A DNA stretch of 25,105 nucleotides from RGIG8306 sp964426655 (GCA_964426655.1 CAYRQT010000029.1:1-25105), one strand, 5' to 3'. Shown: positions 1 through 9,271, numbered from the stretch's first letter. A program made the numbers and translations. Notes: generated from the sequence alone by a model not told the origin.

Positions 1-1
1 A

Positions 2-877
2 ATTTCCCGCTGTATTGCCCTGCAGGAGGAAATCGGTCTGGATGTGCTGGTCCACGGCGAATATGAACGAAATGATATGGTAGAATATTTTGGGGAGCAG
101 CTGGACGGGTTTTTATTTACGGAAAAAGCCTGGGTGCAGTCCTATGGCACACGCTGTGTCAAGCCCCCCATCATCTGGGGAGATGTTTCCCGCAGCCATC
201 CTCTTACCGTTTCTTGGTCAACCTACGCCCAGCGTCTCACAAAGAAACCCTTAAAGGGCATGCTCACCGGACCTGTGACCATTTTAAACTGGTCTTTTCC
301 CCGGGAGGACATTTCCCAGAAGGAAAGTGTTTTTCAAATTGCGCTGGCCATTCGTGATGAAGTGCTGGACCTGGAAAAAAATGGCATATCCATCATTCAG
401 GTGGATGAAGCAGCTTTGCGGGAAAAACTTCCCCTTAGAAAAAGCGACTGGTACAGGGAGTATCTGGACTGGGCCATTCCCGCTTTCCGTTTGGTCCATA
501 GTGGCGTAAAGGAAGGAACCCAGATTCACACCCATATGTGCTACAGTGAATTTACAGACATTATCCCAGCCATAGATAACATGGATGCGGATGTCATTAC
601 CTTTGAAGCCTCCCGTTCTGACCTGCAGATTCTGGACGCCTTAAATGAAAATCATTTTCGCACGGAAGTGGGACCCGGTGTTTATGACATTCACTCTCCC
701 CGGGTTCCTTCCACAGAAGAAATTCTGGATGCGCTTCATAAAATGCTAAAAAAGCTCTCACCGGAAAAATTGTGGGTAAATCCGGACTGTGGATTAAAAA
801 CCAGGGGAGAGACAGAGACCACCGCCAGTCTGCAACATCTGGTTGCGGCCGCAAAAGCTTTACGCCATGAAAATTAA
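2..877 (+). CDS. metE: Cobalamin-independent methionine synthase, C-terminal part (cut by window edge)
   Basis: The product transfers a methyl group from 5-methyltetrahydropteroyltriglutamate to homocysteine, the last step of methionine synthesis, in the cytoplasm. The reading frame is open from base 2, so the gene begins outside the window and only about 291 C-terminal residues are visible. The GTG at 44 is internal: the residues before it (LQEEIGLDV) continue the MetE catalytic domain. Zinc and substrate ligands of the family are all there: the His and Cys of HTHMC, the Glu of TFEASRSD and the Cys of NPDCGLKTRG. The gene overlaps metF by 11 nt, which suggests translational coupling in a metEF operon. 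No damage is visible in the part seen. I am sure of the family; the upstream regulation cannot be seen. Confidence 0.96.
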   Translation: MSRCIALQEEIGLDVLVHGEYERNDMVEYFGEQLDGFLFTEKAWVQSYGTRCVKPPIIWGDVSRSHPLTVSWSTYAQRLTKKPLKGMLTGPVTILNWSFPREDISQKESVFQIALAIRDEVLDLEKNGISIIQVDEAALREKLPLRKSDWYREYLDWAIPAFRLVHSGVKEGTQIHTHMCYSEFTDIIPAIDNMDADVITFEASRSDLQILDALNENHFRTEVGPGVYDIHSPRVPSTEEILDALHKMLKKLSPEKLWVNPDCGLKTRGETETTASLQHLVAAAKALRHEN

Positions 878-1721
878 TGAACTTTTTCCCCGGAAAACAG
901 TACTTTCCTACGAAGTATTTTCTCCCCGGTCCTCTGCGCCCGTAGACACCATCTATCAAACCCTGGAGAGCATCCGCACTCTGCAGCCAGATTTTATCAG
1001 TGTGACCTACGGCGCCGGGGGAACCTCTAATAACCAAGAGACCTTTTCCATCGCTTCCACCATCAAAAGCTATGGCATCCCCGGCGTGGTCCATCTCCCC
1101 TGTGTGGGGCTCTCCCGGGAGGCTGTTGCCAAAATACTGGACCGTTTAAACGAGATGGGCATTGAAAACATTCTTGCCCTTCGGGGAGATCTGCCGGAAG
1201 GGACTGTCCCGGCGGGAGCGTTTTCCCATGCTTCCGACCTGATTGCCTTTATCCACTCCCGATGGGATTTCAACATTCTGGCGGCATGCTACCCGGAGGG
1301 GCATGTGGAATCTCCAGGCATTGTGGCGGACATCCGCCATCTGAAGGCCAAGGTGGATGCAGGGGCCAATCAGCTGATTACTCAACTTTTCTTTGACAAT
1401 GCCTATTTTTACACTTTTCGGGAAAGGTGCGAACTGGCCGGTATTCATGTCCCCATAGAAGCAGGCATCATGCCTGTCATTAACAAAAAGCAGATCCGGC
1501 GCATGGCCAGCCTTTGCGGGGCCACTGTACCTCCGAAGTTTGCTGCCATGATGGACCGCTATGAAAATCATCCTCTGGCCATGCGGGATGCGGGCATTGC
1601 CTACGCTGTGGACCAAATTGTAGACCTCATCACCCATGGCGTGGACGGCATTCATCTGTATACCATGAACAACCCCTATATTGCAGGAAAGATTCATGAA
1701 GCCATCCATAATCTGATATAG
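867..1721 (+). CDS. metF: 5,10-methylenetetrahydrofolate reductase
   Basis: This flavoprotein reduces 5,10-methylene-THF to 5-methyl-THF, the methyl donor used by MetE just upstream. The 284-residue length fits bacterial MetF. Recognisable parts are the N-terminal YEVFSPR with the catalytic Glu, the VTYGAGG segment, the LALRGDLP folate/FAD segment with its Asp, and the GANQLITQLFFDN and GIMPVI segments of the TIM barrel. I chose the ATG at 867 because the homologous N-terminus begins MKINELF; the frame is open back to a TTG at 843, but that would add residues without family support. No good Shine-Dalgarno sequence precedes 867, so translation probably depends on coupling to metE, which it overlaps by 11 nt. 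A terminator follows. Confidence 0.95.
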   Translation: MKINELFPRKTVLSYEVFSPRSSAPVDTIYQTLESIRTLQPDFISVTYGAGGTSNNQETFSIASTIKSYGIPGVVHLPCVGLSREAVAKILDRLNEMGIENILALRGDLPEGTVPAGAFSHASDLIAFIHSRWDFNILAACYPEGHVESPGIVADIRHLKAKVDAGANQLITQLFFDNAYFYTFRERCELAGIHVPIEAGIMPVINKKQIRRMASLCGATVPPKFAAMMDRYENHPLAMRDAGIAYAVDQIVDLITHGVDGIHLYTMNNPYIAGKIHEAIHNLI

Positions 1722-1725
1722 CGGC

Positions 1726-1775
1726 AGGGAACCCTGTTTTCTTTTGAGAAAAAACCGGGTTCCTTGTTTATTTTC
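1726..1775 (+). terminator. Rho-independent terminator after metF
   Basis: The arms GGAACCC (1728-1734) and GGGTTCC (1757-1763) pair. After one mismatch GTTTT and AAAAC extend the stem, and a T-rich run (1764-1775) follows. It lies 5 nt past the metF stop and closes the metEF operon. Confidence 0.85.
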
Positions 1776-1784
1776 TGTATTGTA

Positions 1785-1813
1785 TTGACAATATGCATTG
1801 GCAACACTAAAAT
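1785..1813 (+). promoter_or_regulatory. Sigma-A promoter of the TAXI-gltS operon
   Basis: A perfect -35 box TTGACA (1785-1790) is followed by a 17-nt spacer and the -10 box TAAAAT (1808-1813). It lies between the metF terminator and the lipoprotein gene, about 65 nt upstream of the start codon. Confidence 0.8.
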
Positions 1814-1877
1814 CAAGACAAATGGCAAGGTATTTTTATAAGCACGCCCAATGATTCCATAGGAGGTCATCAAATCA

Positions 1878-2828
1878 ATGAAGAAAAAAATCCTGGCTCT
1901 TTTCTCCGTGCTGCTTTTGCTGACCGGGTGCAGCCTGATGCAACAGCGTATTCGCCTGGGAACAGGGGATGTGGGAGGGACCTATTACCAGTTTGGCAAT
2001 GCCTTAAGTGCCCTTTCCTCTCTTTCCTCTTTTTCATTTGAGGTGAAATCCACAGCTGGATCTGCCGCCAATCTGCGCCTTCTTTCTGAAGGCTATCTGC
2101 AGCTGGCCATCTCCCAGACAGACCTGATGCAGGATGCCTATTTTGGAACAGGTACGTTTGAGGGAAATTCCTATCAGGGATATCTGGCCATTGCCGCCCT
2201 TTATACAGAGGCCTGTCAGATTGTGGTGCGGGATGACTCTTCCATCAGCTCTGTTGAGGATCTGGAAGGAAGCGTGGTGGCCATTGGAGAGGCGGAATCC
2301 GGTACTGCAGAAAATGCCCTGCAGATTCTGCAGGCTTATGGGCTTACCACAGACATGGTGCAGACGGTGTACATGACCTACAGCCAGGCTACTGTGGCAC
2401 TGGAGCAGGAAGAAATTGCTGCCTTCTTCTGCACTGCCGGTGCCCCTACCGCTGAAATATCTGCGCTGGATTCCCGTACAGCCATCCGGCTTCTTTCTCT
2501 GGACAGTACCATCATACAGAGGATGACGGATACCTATCCCTATTTTTCCTCATGCACCATTCCTGCCAACACGTATACCGGGCAGACCGGCGATGTCCTG
2601 ACCCTTGGGGTAAAAGCGGTGCTGCTGGCCAGTGATCAGATATCCGAAAGCAAGGTGCAGACCATTACAAAGGTTCTTTTTGCAGAAAAAGACAACCTTC
2701 AGGGGGGCGTATCCACCGAACTTTGGCTGACCCCTGACTATGCAGTGGATGGCATTCCCATTCCCTTTCATCCCGGCGCCGCCGCCTATTACAGCAGCCT
2801 GGGCATTACAGTAGAAACGGAGGACTAA
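1878..2828 (+). CDS. TAXI-type extracytoplasmic solute-binding lipoprotein
   Basis: This is a solute receptor of the TRAP-associated extracytoplasmic immunogenic (TAXI) family, which binds small carboxylates or amino acids such as glutamate outside the cell. The 316-residue protein starts with a lipoprotein signal: a KKK n-region, a leucine-rich core and the lipobox LLTGC with the lipidated Cys at residue 18. The mature part opens with IRLGTGDVGGTYYQFG and continues with the TAGSAANL and IGEAESGTAENA segments, both typical of TAXI proteins. A strong AGGAGG stands about 11 nt before the ATG. No TRAP DctQ/DctM membrane gene is nearby; instead a GltS-type symporter starts 4 nt after the stop. 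I infer that it delivers substrate to that symporter. The ligand is unknown, with glutamate or a related acid the obvious guess. Confidence 0.9.
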   Translation: MKKKILALFSVLLLLTGCSLMQQRIRLGTGDVGGTYYQFGNALSALSSLSSFSFEVKSTAGSAANLRLLSEGYLQLAISQTDLMQDAYFGTGTFEGNSYQGYLAIAALYTEACQIVVRDDSSISSVEDLEGSVVAIGEAESGTAENALQILQAYGLTTDMVQTVYMTYSQATVALEQEEIAAFFCTAGAPTAEISALDSRTAIRLLSLDSTIIQRMTDTYPYFSSCTIPANTYTGQTGDVLTLGVKAVLLASDQISESKVQTITKVLFAEKDNLQGGVSTELWLTPDYAVDGIPIPFHPGAAAYYSSLGITVETED

Positions 2829-2832
2829 GAGC

Positions 2833-4008
2833 ATGGAGCTGGACATGTATCAGACCCTTGCACTGGCTGTTTTAATGCTGATGCTTGGCAAATATTTAAA
2901 AAAGAAAATCCAATTGCTGGAGACGTTCTGCATTCCGGCCCCTGTGGTAGGGGGCCTGGTGTTTGCCCTCTTTTCCTGTCTGCTCTATGCCACGGGTTTA
3001 CTGGAAATCAGTTTTGATGATACTTTAAAAGAAGTGTGTATGGTGCTCTTTTTTACCTCGGTAGGCTTTCAGGCCAATCTGAAAGTGCTTCGAAGCGGCG
3101 GAAAAGGCCTCATCATCTTCCTGATTCTGGTCATTCTTCTTATTACCAGCCAGAACCTTGTGGCTGTGGGGCTGGCTTCTGTTTTACACATGGATGCCCT
3201 TCTGGGGCTTTGTACCGGTTCCATTCCCATGGTGGGGGGGCATGGTACAGCCGGCGCCTTTGGCCCGGTTATGGAAGATTTTGGTATTGAAGGAGCCTCT
3301 ACCCTTTGTTCCGCTGCCGCCACTTTCGGCCTTGTGGCCGGCAGCCTGATCGGCGGGCCTATTTCCCGTCGGCTAATTTTAAAAAATCATCTGGCCAGTC
3401 CCCTTTCCGGAGATTTCAGCGGTGAAGTAGAAAAAGAAACAAAGAAGCATCACCTGGCCATGTTTTCCGAGGCTGTATATCAGCTGGCACTGGCCATTGG
3501 ACTTGGCACACTGTTCTCCTTCCTTCTGACCAAGACCGGCATGACTTTCCCCATTTATATTGGTGCCATGATTGCTGCTGCGCTGATTCGTAACCTCAGC
3601 GAATATTCCGGAAAATTCACGGTCCACATGCAGGAAATTAACGAAATTGGAGATATTTCTCTCTCTCTGTTCCTGGGAATCGCCATGATCACCCTGAAGC
3701 TATGGCAGCTATCCTCCCTTGCCCTGCCCCTTATGGTTCTTCTCACAGGGCAGACCCTTCTGATGGTTTTCTATGCTCAGTTTGTTGTTTTCAGAGTCAT
3801 GGGAAAAGATTACGATGCCGCCGTTCTTACCGCCGGCACCTGTGGATTTGGTATGGGGGCCACGCCCAATGCCATGGCCAATATGCAGGCCATCTGCGAT
3901 AAATTCGGCCCCTCTGTAAAAGCCTATCTTCTGGTCCCTCTGATTGGAAGTCTGTTCGCCGACTTTATCAACAGCATTATCGTCACCTTGTTCATCAACT
4001 TCCTTTAA
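2833..4008 (+). CDS. gltS: GltS-type sodium:glutamate symporter
   Basis: This is a polytopic membrane carrier of the ESS (glutamate:Na+ symporter) family. At 391 residues it has the usual length. Both re-entrant glycine-rich signatures are seen: GGHGTAGAFGP in the N-terminal half (about residue 136) and GFGMGATPNAMANM in the C-terminal half (about residue 338), with many hydrophobic helices between. A GGAGG motif lies inside the last codons of the preceding gene, and the gap to that gene is only 4 nt, so the two are one transcription and translation unit. GltS carriers normally work without a binding protein, so pairing with a TAXI lipoprotein is the odd point. Substrate specificity for glutamate is a family-based inference. 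Confidence 0.92.
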   Translation: MELDMYQTLALAVLMLMLGKYLKKKIQLLETFCIPAPVVGGLVFALFSCLLYATGLLEISFDDTLKEVCMVLFFTSVGFQANLKVLRSGGKGLIIFLILVILLITSQNLVAVGLASVLHMDALLGLCTGSIPMVGGHGTAGAFGPVMEDFGIEGASTLCSAAATFGLVAGSLIGGPISRRLILKNHLASPLSGDFSGEVEKETKKHHLAMFSEAVYQLALAIGLGTLFSFLLTKTGMTFPIYIGAMIAAALIRNLSEYSGKFTVHMQEINEIGDISLSLFLGIAMITLKLWQLSSLALPLMVLLTGQTLLMVFYAQFVVFRVMGKDYDAAVLTAGTCGFGMGATPNAMANMQAICDKFGPSVKAYLLVPLIGSLFADFINSIIVTLFINFL

Positions 4009-4030
4009 AAGGCATTCTGCACAAATCCAT

Positions 4031-4085
4031 AAAAACAGGCGCATGGCCTTCCCTTCTCTGGTATCCATGCGCCTGTTTCTTCTTT
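4031..4085. terminator. Bidirectional terminator between gltS and the diguanylate cyclase gene
   Basis: A perfect 14-bp stem joins 4033-4046 with 4065-4078. It has A-rich sequence on the left and T-rich sequence on the right, so it can stop transcription from both converging operons. Confidence 0.88.
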
Positions 4086-4099
4086 TTCAGAAGCTATTT

Positions 4100-5491
4100 T
4101 TATATTTTGGCATACGTTTCGTAATACCGCTTCTTTTGTCTGAGCATCTCTTCATCTGCCTCTTTTACCAGAGCTGATATACCAATGCTCTTTTCCCTGG
4201 CTGCCATGCCCATGGAAACGGTATACCCTTCTTTTTCCATCTCTTCACTGACCCATTGAGCCCCTTGCTTTAAATGGGCAGTATCGGCTATTTTCTCATG
4301 TATGACCAGAAACTCATCCCCTCCTATTCGAAAAATCCTGCCTTGCGGGAAAGCTTTTCTTAAAAGACAACTCAGCGTCAGAATCATTTTGTCCCCTGCC
4401 GCATGCCCTTCCAGATTATTGAGCTGGTGCAGGCCATTTAAGTCCAGGTAGCAACATGTTACCTGCTGAAAAAGGATATTCTTCGTCTTTTCCAGATACT
4501 CTTCAAAGGCATTTCTGTTATACAGCCCCGTACTCTGGTCTTTCCGGCCCTTAATATAGGCCCGCCTATAGGCATGGAAAATTACAATCACCGCAGACAA
4601 CATATAAAGCAGTAAAATGCCCCCCACAGCCGCTGCCATCCTATACAAATATCCACTGAGCTTCTGTGCAAAGGCCATGGCGGAATCCTGATCCACCGTC
4701 ACCAGCACATTCCAGTTGTTGATGCCCACCGGAGCATATTGCATGTAGAGAATTTGTCCTGTGGTTTTTGAAACAAATCCAAATTCTCCTTCCCTTCCCT
4801 CCTGCAGATCCTGTAAAATGGTGTTCACCTCATATCCTTTAAGCAACTTTCTTTCTTCCAGCATATATATGTTCCCCAGCGTGCAGTGCCATGTGTCCAA
4901 CAGGAATTCCCCAGTATCTCCATCTTCCAGATATACATGGGCCTGCCCGTCATAAATATCGGTGGTATATGTCTGGGCAAGCTGATCCAGGGCAATGACA
5001 CTGTATAGCATAGCCACCGTTTCTCCGTTTTGAACAACAGGCACTCCATTAAGCAAAACCATTGTCTCTCCGTCAAAAACATCTTCTTTCGCTCCGGAAA
5101 TATAGGTGCCCTTCTGCACCTCTTCCTGAAAATCCAGTTTTCCCACTGCACTGGCAGTGGTACCGTCCTGCTTTGTCAGAATACCATCCGGTGTAAGCAG
5201 GGCCAGGTATGTCACATAGGGCATTTCTTTCATGAAATTTTCTCCCTGTTCCTGCAAAAGGAAGGCATTTTCCGAAAGCATATAGGAAATTGCCCGCAGC
5301 AGACTGCGGTCAGAAAGCAGGCTGTCGGAAAAATCTGCTGCCAGCTGTCTGGTAGCTCCTTTAAGCTGAGAAAAGCAATTTTCTCTGGCAGCCTGATTTA
5401 CTGCCTCAAGAGCAAGGACAATCGCCAGTAAAACCCCTGCTACAGCCAATACGGTGCTTATGCCGATGACTGCAGCTTTTTTCTTATTCAT
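4100..5491 (-). CDS. Membrane diguanylate cyclase: Cache-like sensor plus GGDEF domain
   Basis: The predicted enzyme makes cyclic di-GMP from two GTP in response to an external signal. The 463 residues show a first membrane helix (about 8-30), an extracytoplasmic domain (about 35-275) with a PAS-like Cache pattern (YLALLTPDGILTKQDG and NNWNVLVTVDQD), a second helix (about 283-308), and a GGDEF domain from about 317. The active-site GGDEF is intact at residues 390-394, and the metal Asp in CYLDLNG and the GHAAGD loop are present. The RxxD inhibitory site expected before GGDEF is absent, so product inhibition at that site is unlikely. The start ATG overlaps the stop of the alpha-galactosidase gene (ATGA), so it is the last gene of the galactoside operon. 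Its ligand is unknown. Confidence 0.92.
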   Translation of the reverse strand: MNKKKAAVIGISTVLAVAGVLLAIVLALEAVNQAARENCFSQLKGATRQLAADFSDSLLSDRSLLRAISYMLSENAFLLQEQGENFMKEMPYVTYLALLTPDGILTKQDGTTASAVGKLDFQEEVQKGTYISGAKEDVFDGETMVLLNGVPVVQNGETVAMLYSVIALDQLAQTYTTDIYDGQAHVYLEDGDTGEFLLDTWHCTLGNIYMLEERKLLKGYEVNTILQDLQEGREGEFGFVSKTTGQILYMQYAPVGINNWNVLVTVDQDSAMAFAQKLSGYLYRMAAAVGGILLLYMLSAVIVIFHAYRRAYIKGRKDQSTGLYNRNAFEEYLEKTKNILFQQVTCCYLDLNGLHQLNNLEGHAAGDKMILTLSCLLRKAFPQGRIFRIGGDEFLVIHEKIADTAHLKQGAQWVSEEMEKEGYTVSMGMAAREKSIGISALVKEADEEMLRQKKRYYETYAKI

Positions 5492-7878
5492 TTCTCCGCC
5501 TCCATAAAATAGATCCTGGAGCCAAAATCCGGATAGAACCGCACTTCTTTGTTATAACCCGTTCCCCCAAAGGCAGGCTGCAGGTGTATGCCGCCCTGCA
5601 TCAAAGCATCCCCATACGCAGAAACCTGCTCGGTCTCACCGTCCAGTTTAATAAACTTTGAGGCCAGGTTGTGCAGCAGGGAATCCTGACGGATATGAAT
5701 GGGTGACACCGTATTCACCAGATTGCCAAAAGCTTTGATGTTATACCGCATCTCCCTGTTGGAAAAGCCATATCTCCAATCTTCCCGCAGACCCGCAGGA
5801 GTGAAAATCTGCATCTGGGTATTGGGAATTGTCAGCTTTTGCAGCATATATCCCACTGCATTTTTCTGATCCTCTGCCACACAGGTCCAGCTGATTTGAT
5901 TGCCGGGACCGTCCTGAAGTACCGAGTCCCCGCCTGTGTCCCCTCCAAAGCCTTTTCCTCTGTAGAATGTGCCCCACTGCAACACCCTTCTCCAGTCTTT
6001 ATACAACTGCACCTGAATCCGAATGGCCTCCCGTTCTTCACCGGACAGCTCTCCCAAATTACACTCATACCCAAAAATCCCAAAGCAGGCGGTCTGAAAA
6101 CGGGTTTCCAGGGGGGTGTTGCGCAGGGTCTGATGGTTGGGGCAGGCAGAAACATGGGCACTTACCACGGACATGGGATATCCAAAGCTATAATTATACT
6201 GCATTTCCGCCCGACAAAGGGCATCCGTGTTATCGCTGGCCCAGATCTGGGGAAAATAGCAGAGAATCCCCAGGTCAAAGCGGTTTCCGCCTGAAGCACA
6301 GCCTTCAAACAGAATGTGGGGGAAGCGTTCCGTCAGTTCTCTCATACAGCGATACAGCCCTAAAACATACCGGTGTCCCACCTCTCCCTGCCTTTCGGGG
6401 GGAAGTGCCGTGGAAAAATAATCTGTAAAAATACGGTTCATATCCCATTTTACATAGGTGATGTCTCCTGCAGAAAAGACACGGCTCATGCTTTCAATCA
6501 CAAAGGTCTGCACCTCTTCTCTGGTCAGATCCAGAATCCTCTGGTTTCTGCCTTCAGAGTGCGCCGCTCCAGGTATCTGGATGGCCCAGTCCGGATGGGC
6601 TTCATATAAGTGACTTTTGACATTCACCATTTCCGGTTCCACCCAGATGCCAAAATCCAGGCCAAGGGCCTTGATCTTTTCAGCTAATCCTTTAATCCCA
6701 TTGGGCAGCTTTTTGGGATTTGGCTCCCAGTCTCCCAAGGAAGTGGTGTCATCATTTCTTTCCCCAAACCATCCGTCATCCACTACAAACAGCTCAACCC
6801 CTGCCTCTTTTCCCTCTTTTGCCAGCTGCAGAAGTTTTTTCTCATTTATGTCAAAATAAGCGGCTTCCCAACTGTTAAGCAGCACGGGGCGATCTTTAAA
6901 CTGCCACTCTCCCCGTACGATGTGATGGCGGATAAAGGCATGCAGCCTGCGGCTCATTTCTCCAAAGCCCCGGTCCGAAAAGGTCATCACCACCTCCGGT
7001 GCCTCAAATGCTTCTCCAGATTCCAGTATCCAGGTGAAATTCTGGGGATTGATGCCTGCCACCAGGCGAAGTTTCCCATAGCTGCTGACTTCTGCCGCCT
7101 CATAATGATTGCCGCTGTAAATCAGATGCAGGCCATAGCAGTCCCCTGCACTTTCCCGGGTATCGGTCTGGTGTAAAATGATAAATGGATTTGCCCTGTT
7201 GGAGGACGTCCCTGTAAAGGACGCATTGACCGCCTTCCCGCTTTTAAGGGCCTGTGTTGTCCGCTTCATTTCCCGGGCCCAGGCCCCTTGGAATGTGGTC
7301 CAGGCGTATGGATTCGGGTCCAGATCCAGTTGGAGACTCATCATGCGTTTCAGCTGAACAGGACTATTTGCTCCATTTACGATCCTGGCATTGCGGCAGA
7401 TTACATCCTTTTGAGGATATACATAGTAGTAGAGTTCCAGGGTGAGCTGCGCTCTCACATCCACCAGTGTCAGACACAGCTGCTCCACCTCTTCCTCCGT
7501 GCCATAAGATCCGGGAAGGCCGGGAATTTCTCTTTTCCCTTTTGTGATATCTTCTTTCAGATACACAAAATCCAGGCTCGTACTGCCATCCGGCAAGACG
7601 ACTTCTACAAAAGGCTCCCGAATGTCTCCCCGACCGTAGGAAGAAACTTCCAGGCGCATATCTTCCAGAGAATAGCGGCTGTGCTCCGGAGAATAGGCGT
7701 TGGTATTGCCTGGAGGGAAAACATGTTTTTCCTGCAATCCGGCAAAATCCCCCTCTGTTTCCAATCTGATTTTCTTCCCATAATAAAGATGTTCCACATG
7801 TCCGGTGGGCAATATTCCCATGCAGTAGCTGGTCCGTGCAGTATCCAGCACCATGAACTGTCCAATTTTTCTTATCAT
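5488..7878 (-). CDS. Alpha-galactosidase, glycoside hydrolase family 36
   Basis: The enzyme removes terminal alpha-1,6-galactose from melibiose, raffinose and related oligosaccharides. The product is 796 residues, within the range of bacterial GH36 subgroup I, with an N-terminal beta-sandwich and a central TIM barrel. Family motifs are FVVDDGWFG (about 364), the nucleophile Asp479 in KWDMNR, CASGGNRFD (about 527) and the acid/base Asp549 in WASDNTDA. There is no signal peptide, so it acts in the cytoplasm on imported sugar. A strong AAAGGAGGG precedes the ATG. It lies 16 nt downstream of the GPH symporter gene and overlaps the cyclase gene by 4 nt. Assignment to family is certain; the exact substrate is inferred. 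Confidence 0.96.
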   Translation of the reverse strand: MIRKIGQFMVLDTARTSYCMGILPTGHVEHLYYGKKIRLETEGDFAGLQEKHVFPPGNTNAYSPEHSRYSLEDMRLEVSSYGRGDIREPFVEVVLPDGSTSLDFVYLKEDITKGKREIPGLPGSYGTEEEVEQLCLTLVDVRAQLTLELYYYVYPQKDVICRNARIVNGANSPVQLKRMMSLQLDLDPNPYAWTTFQGAWAREMKRTTQALKSGKAVNASFTGTSSNRANPFIILHQTDTRESAGDCYGLHLIYSGNHYEAAEVSSYGKLRLVAGINPQNFTWILESGEAFEAPEVVMTFSDRGFGEMSRRLHAFIRHHIVRGEWQFKDRPVLLNSWEAAYFDINEKKLLQLAKEGKEAGVELFVVDDGWFGERNDDTTSLGDWEPNPKKLPNGIKGLAEKIKALGLDFGIWVEPEMVNVKSHLYEAHPDWAIQIPGAAHSEGRNQRILDLTREEVQTFVIESMSRVFSAGDITYVKWDMNRIFTDYFSTALPPERQGEVGHRYVLGLYRCMRELTERFPHILFEGCASGGNRFDLGILCYFPQIWASDNTDALCRAEMQYNYSFGYPMSVVSAHVSACPNHQTLRNTPLETRFQTACFGIFGYECNLGELSGEEREAIRIQVQLYKDWRRVLQWGTFYRGKGFGGDTGGDSVLQDGPGNQISWTCVAEDQKNAVGYMLQKLTIPNTQMQIFTPAGLREDWRYGFSNREMRYNIKAFGNLVNTVSPIHIRQDSLLHNLASKFIKLDGETEQVSAYGDALMQGGIHLQPAFGGTGYNKEVRFYPDFGSRIYFMEAEK

Positions 7879-7894
7879 CCGGCCCTCCTTTGCA

Positions 7895-9271
7895 TTAGGA
7901 AGCGCTTTTTTTCAGCGCCTCTGTCATCTCATTTACTTTTACATCCGTAAGAATATATCTCTTTTTAAAGAAGAATATGGCTGTCAGGAAACCCAGAATG
8001 GGCAGCCCCGCCATGGTCAGTCTCAAAATCATCAAAGAGGATGTGGCCGGTTCGGCAGCCTGTGCCCCCGCTGTGGTATCCGTGTTCAGATTCGTGATGG
8101 TCAGGCAAATGGAAGCGGCCAGGGCGGCAACGCCGGAAGCCAGTTTTACCACAAAAGTCTGCATGGAGAAAATAACGCTTTCATCCCGCCGATGATTTTT
8201 CCATTCTCCATAATCCACGGTATTCGCCAAAAAGATCGTGGTCAGAACAGTCAGCATGCCAAAAGCCAGAAAGATCAGAAAACCGGGAATGAACAAAAGC
8301 AATACACTGGACATATTGACAAAGAACAGCAACAATAGAATGCCATATCCAGCCAGAGCCAGACCAAAGCTGATATAAAACACCTGAATGGCGCTGAAAA
8401 ACCGCCGCATCAGCGGAAAGAAAACCATCATGGATAAAATCTGGATGGCCCCGCCAAAGGTATTAAAAAGGGTATAGCTGTTATACCAGCCCTCTCCTCC
8501 AAAATCATATTTAAAAAAATAAATCAGCAGATTGGAAGTGATGTACAAGGCACAGTTGATCAGTACAATGGTTACCACAATGGTCATGGCCTGATCATTT
8601 TGGAGCAAAGCTTTAAACATCTGTCTGATGGAAGGGGATTCCACATCTACAGTGGATTTTTCCCGAATGCTGATACAGGTGACAGAGATGAACAAAATGA
8701 ACAGCACGGCAATGATGAGGGCAAACCACATAAAACCGGTGCGCTCATTGCCCTGGCCCAGCATATACACGCATTTCATAGTGAGGATGGTCACCAGTGC
8801 AGAGCCTACGCCGGCACAGGAGCGGCCCAAAGTGGAAAGATTTTCTCTTTCCTTCCCCCCCTCCGTAAATGCCGGAATCATGGACCAGAAGGGAATATCC
8901 ATCATGGTATAGGTCACGCCCCAGAGAACGTAGGTGATGGCGGCATAGGCCACAAGGCCATCTCCCTGCAGAGCGGGTGGTGCGGCAAACATCAGGTACA
9001 GGATCACCCCATTGGTGAGTGTCCCAATCATAAGCCAGGGCCTGAACTTTCCCCAGGGAGTCCTGGTCTTTGCCACAATGACCCCCATAATGGGATCATT
9101 AAACGCATCAAATACCCGGGCAGCCAGCAAAATAATGCCCATGGCAATGGCACTTACTCCCAGCACATCCTGATAATAATAGAGGATATAACTGGCAGAG
9201 AGCATATACACCATATCCTTGCCCATAGCCCCAAGACCATAGGCTGCTTTTTCTTTTTTGGATAATTTCAT
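7895..9271 (-). CDS. GPH-family (MelB-like) sugar:cation symporter
   Basis: This is a 458-residue major facilitator superfamily carrier of the glycoside-pentoside-hexuronide:cation group. The N-terminal YGLGAMGKDMVY and the ARVFDAFNDPIMG segment are diagnostic. Asp55 and Asp59 fall at the same numbering as the cation-binding residues of E. coli MelB, and the TRTPWGKFRPW loop follows. About twelve hydrophobic segments can be seen, and there is no C-terminal EIIA-like domain of the LacS type. It starts with an AAGGAGA site 51 nt after the GH2 gene and runs into the alpha-galactosidase gene 16 nt downstream. It most likely brings in the galactosides cut by its neighbours; specificity cannot be read from the sequence. 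Confidence 0.94.
   Translation of the reverse strand: MKLSKKEKAAYGLGAMGKDMVYMLSASYILYYYQDVLGVSAIAMGIILLAARVFDAFNDPIMGVIVAKTRTPWGKFRPWLMIGTLTNGVILYLMFAAPPALQGDGLVAYAAITYVLWGVTYTMMDIPFWSMIPAFTEGGKERENLSTLGRSCAGVGSALVTILTMKCVYMLGQGNERTGFMWFALIIAVLFILFISVTCISIREKSTVDVESPSIRQMFKALLQNDQAMTIVVTIVLINCALYITSNLLIYFFKYDFGGEGWYNSYTLFNTFGGAIQILSMMVFFPLMRRFFSAIQVFYISFGLALAGYGILLLLFFVNMSSVLLLFIPGFLIFLAFGMLTVLTTIFLANTVDYGEWKNHRRDESVIFSMQTFVVKLASGVAALAASICLTITNLNTDTTAGAQAAEPATSSLMILRLTMAGLPILGFLTAIFFFKKRYILTDVKVNEMTEALKKSAS

Noticed and set aside
843..866. Upstream TTG start for metF
   Set aside because: The extra eight residues have no MetF similarity and lie inside the metE coding end; the ATG at 867 fits the family N-terminus.
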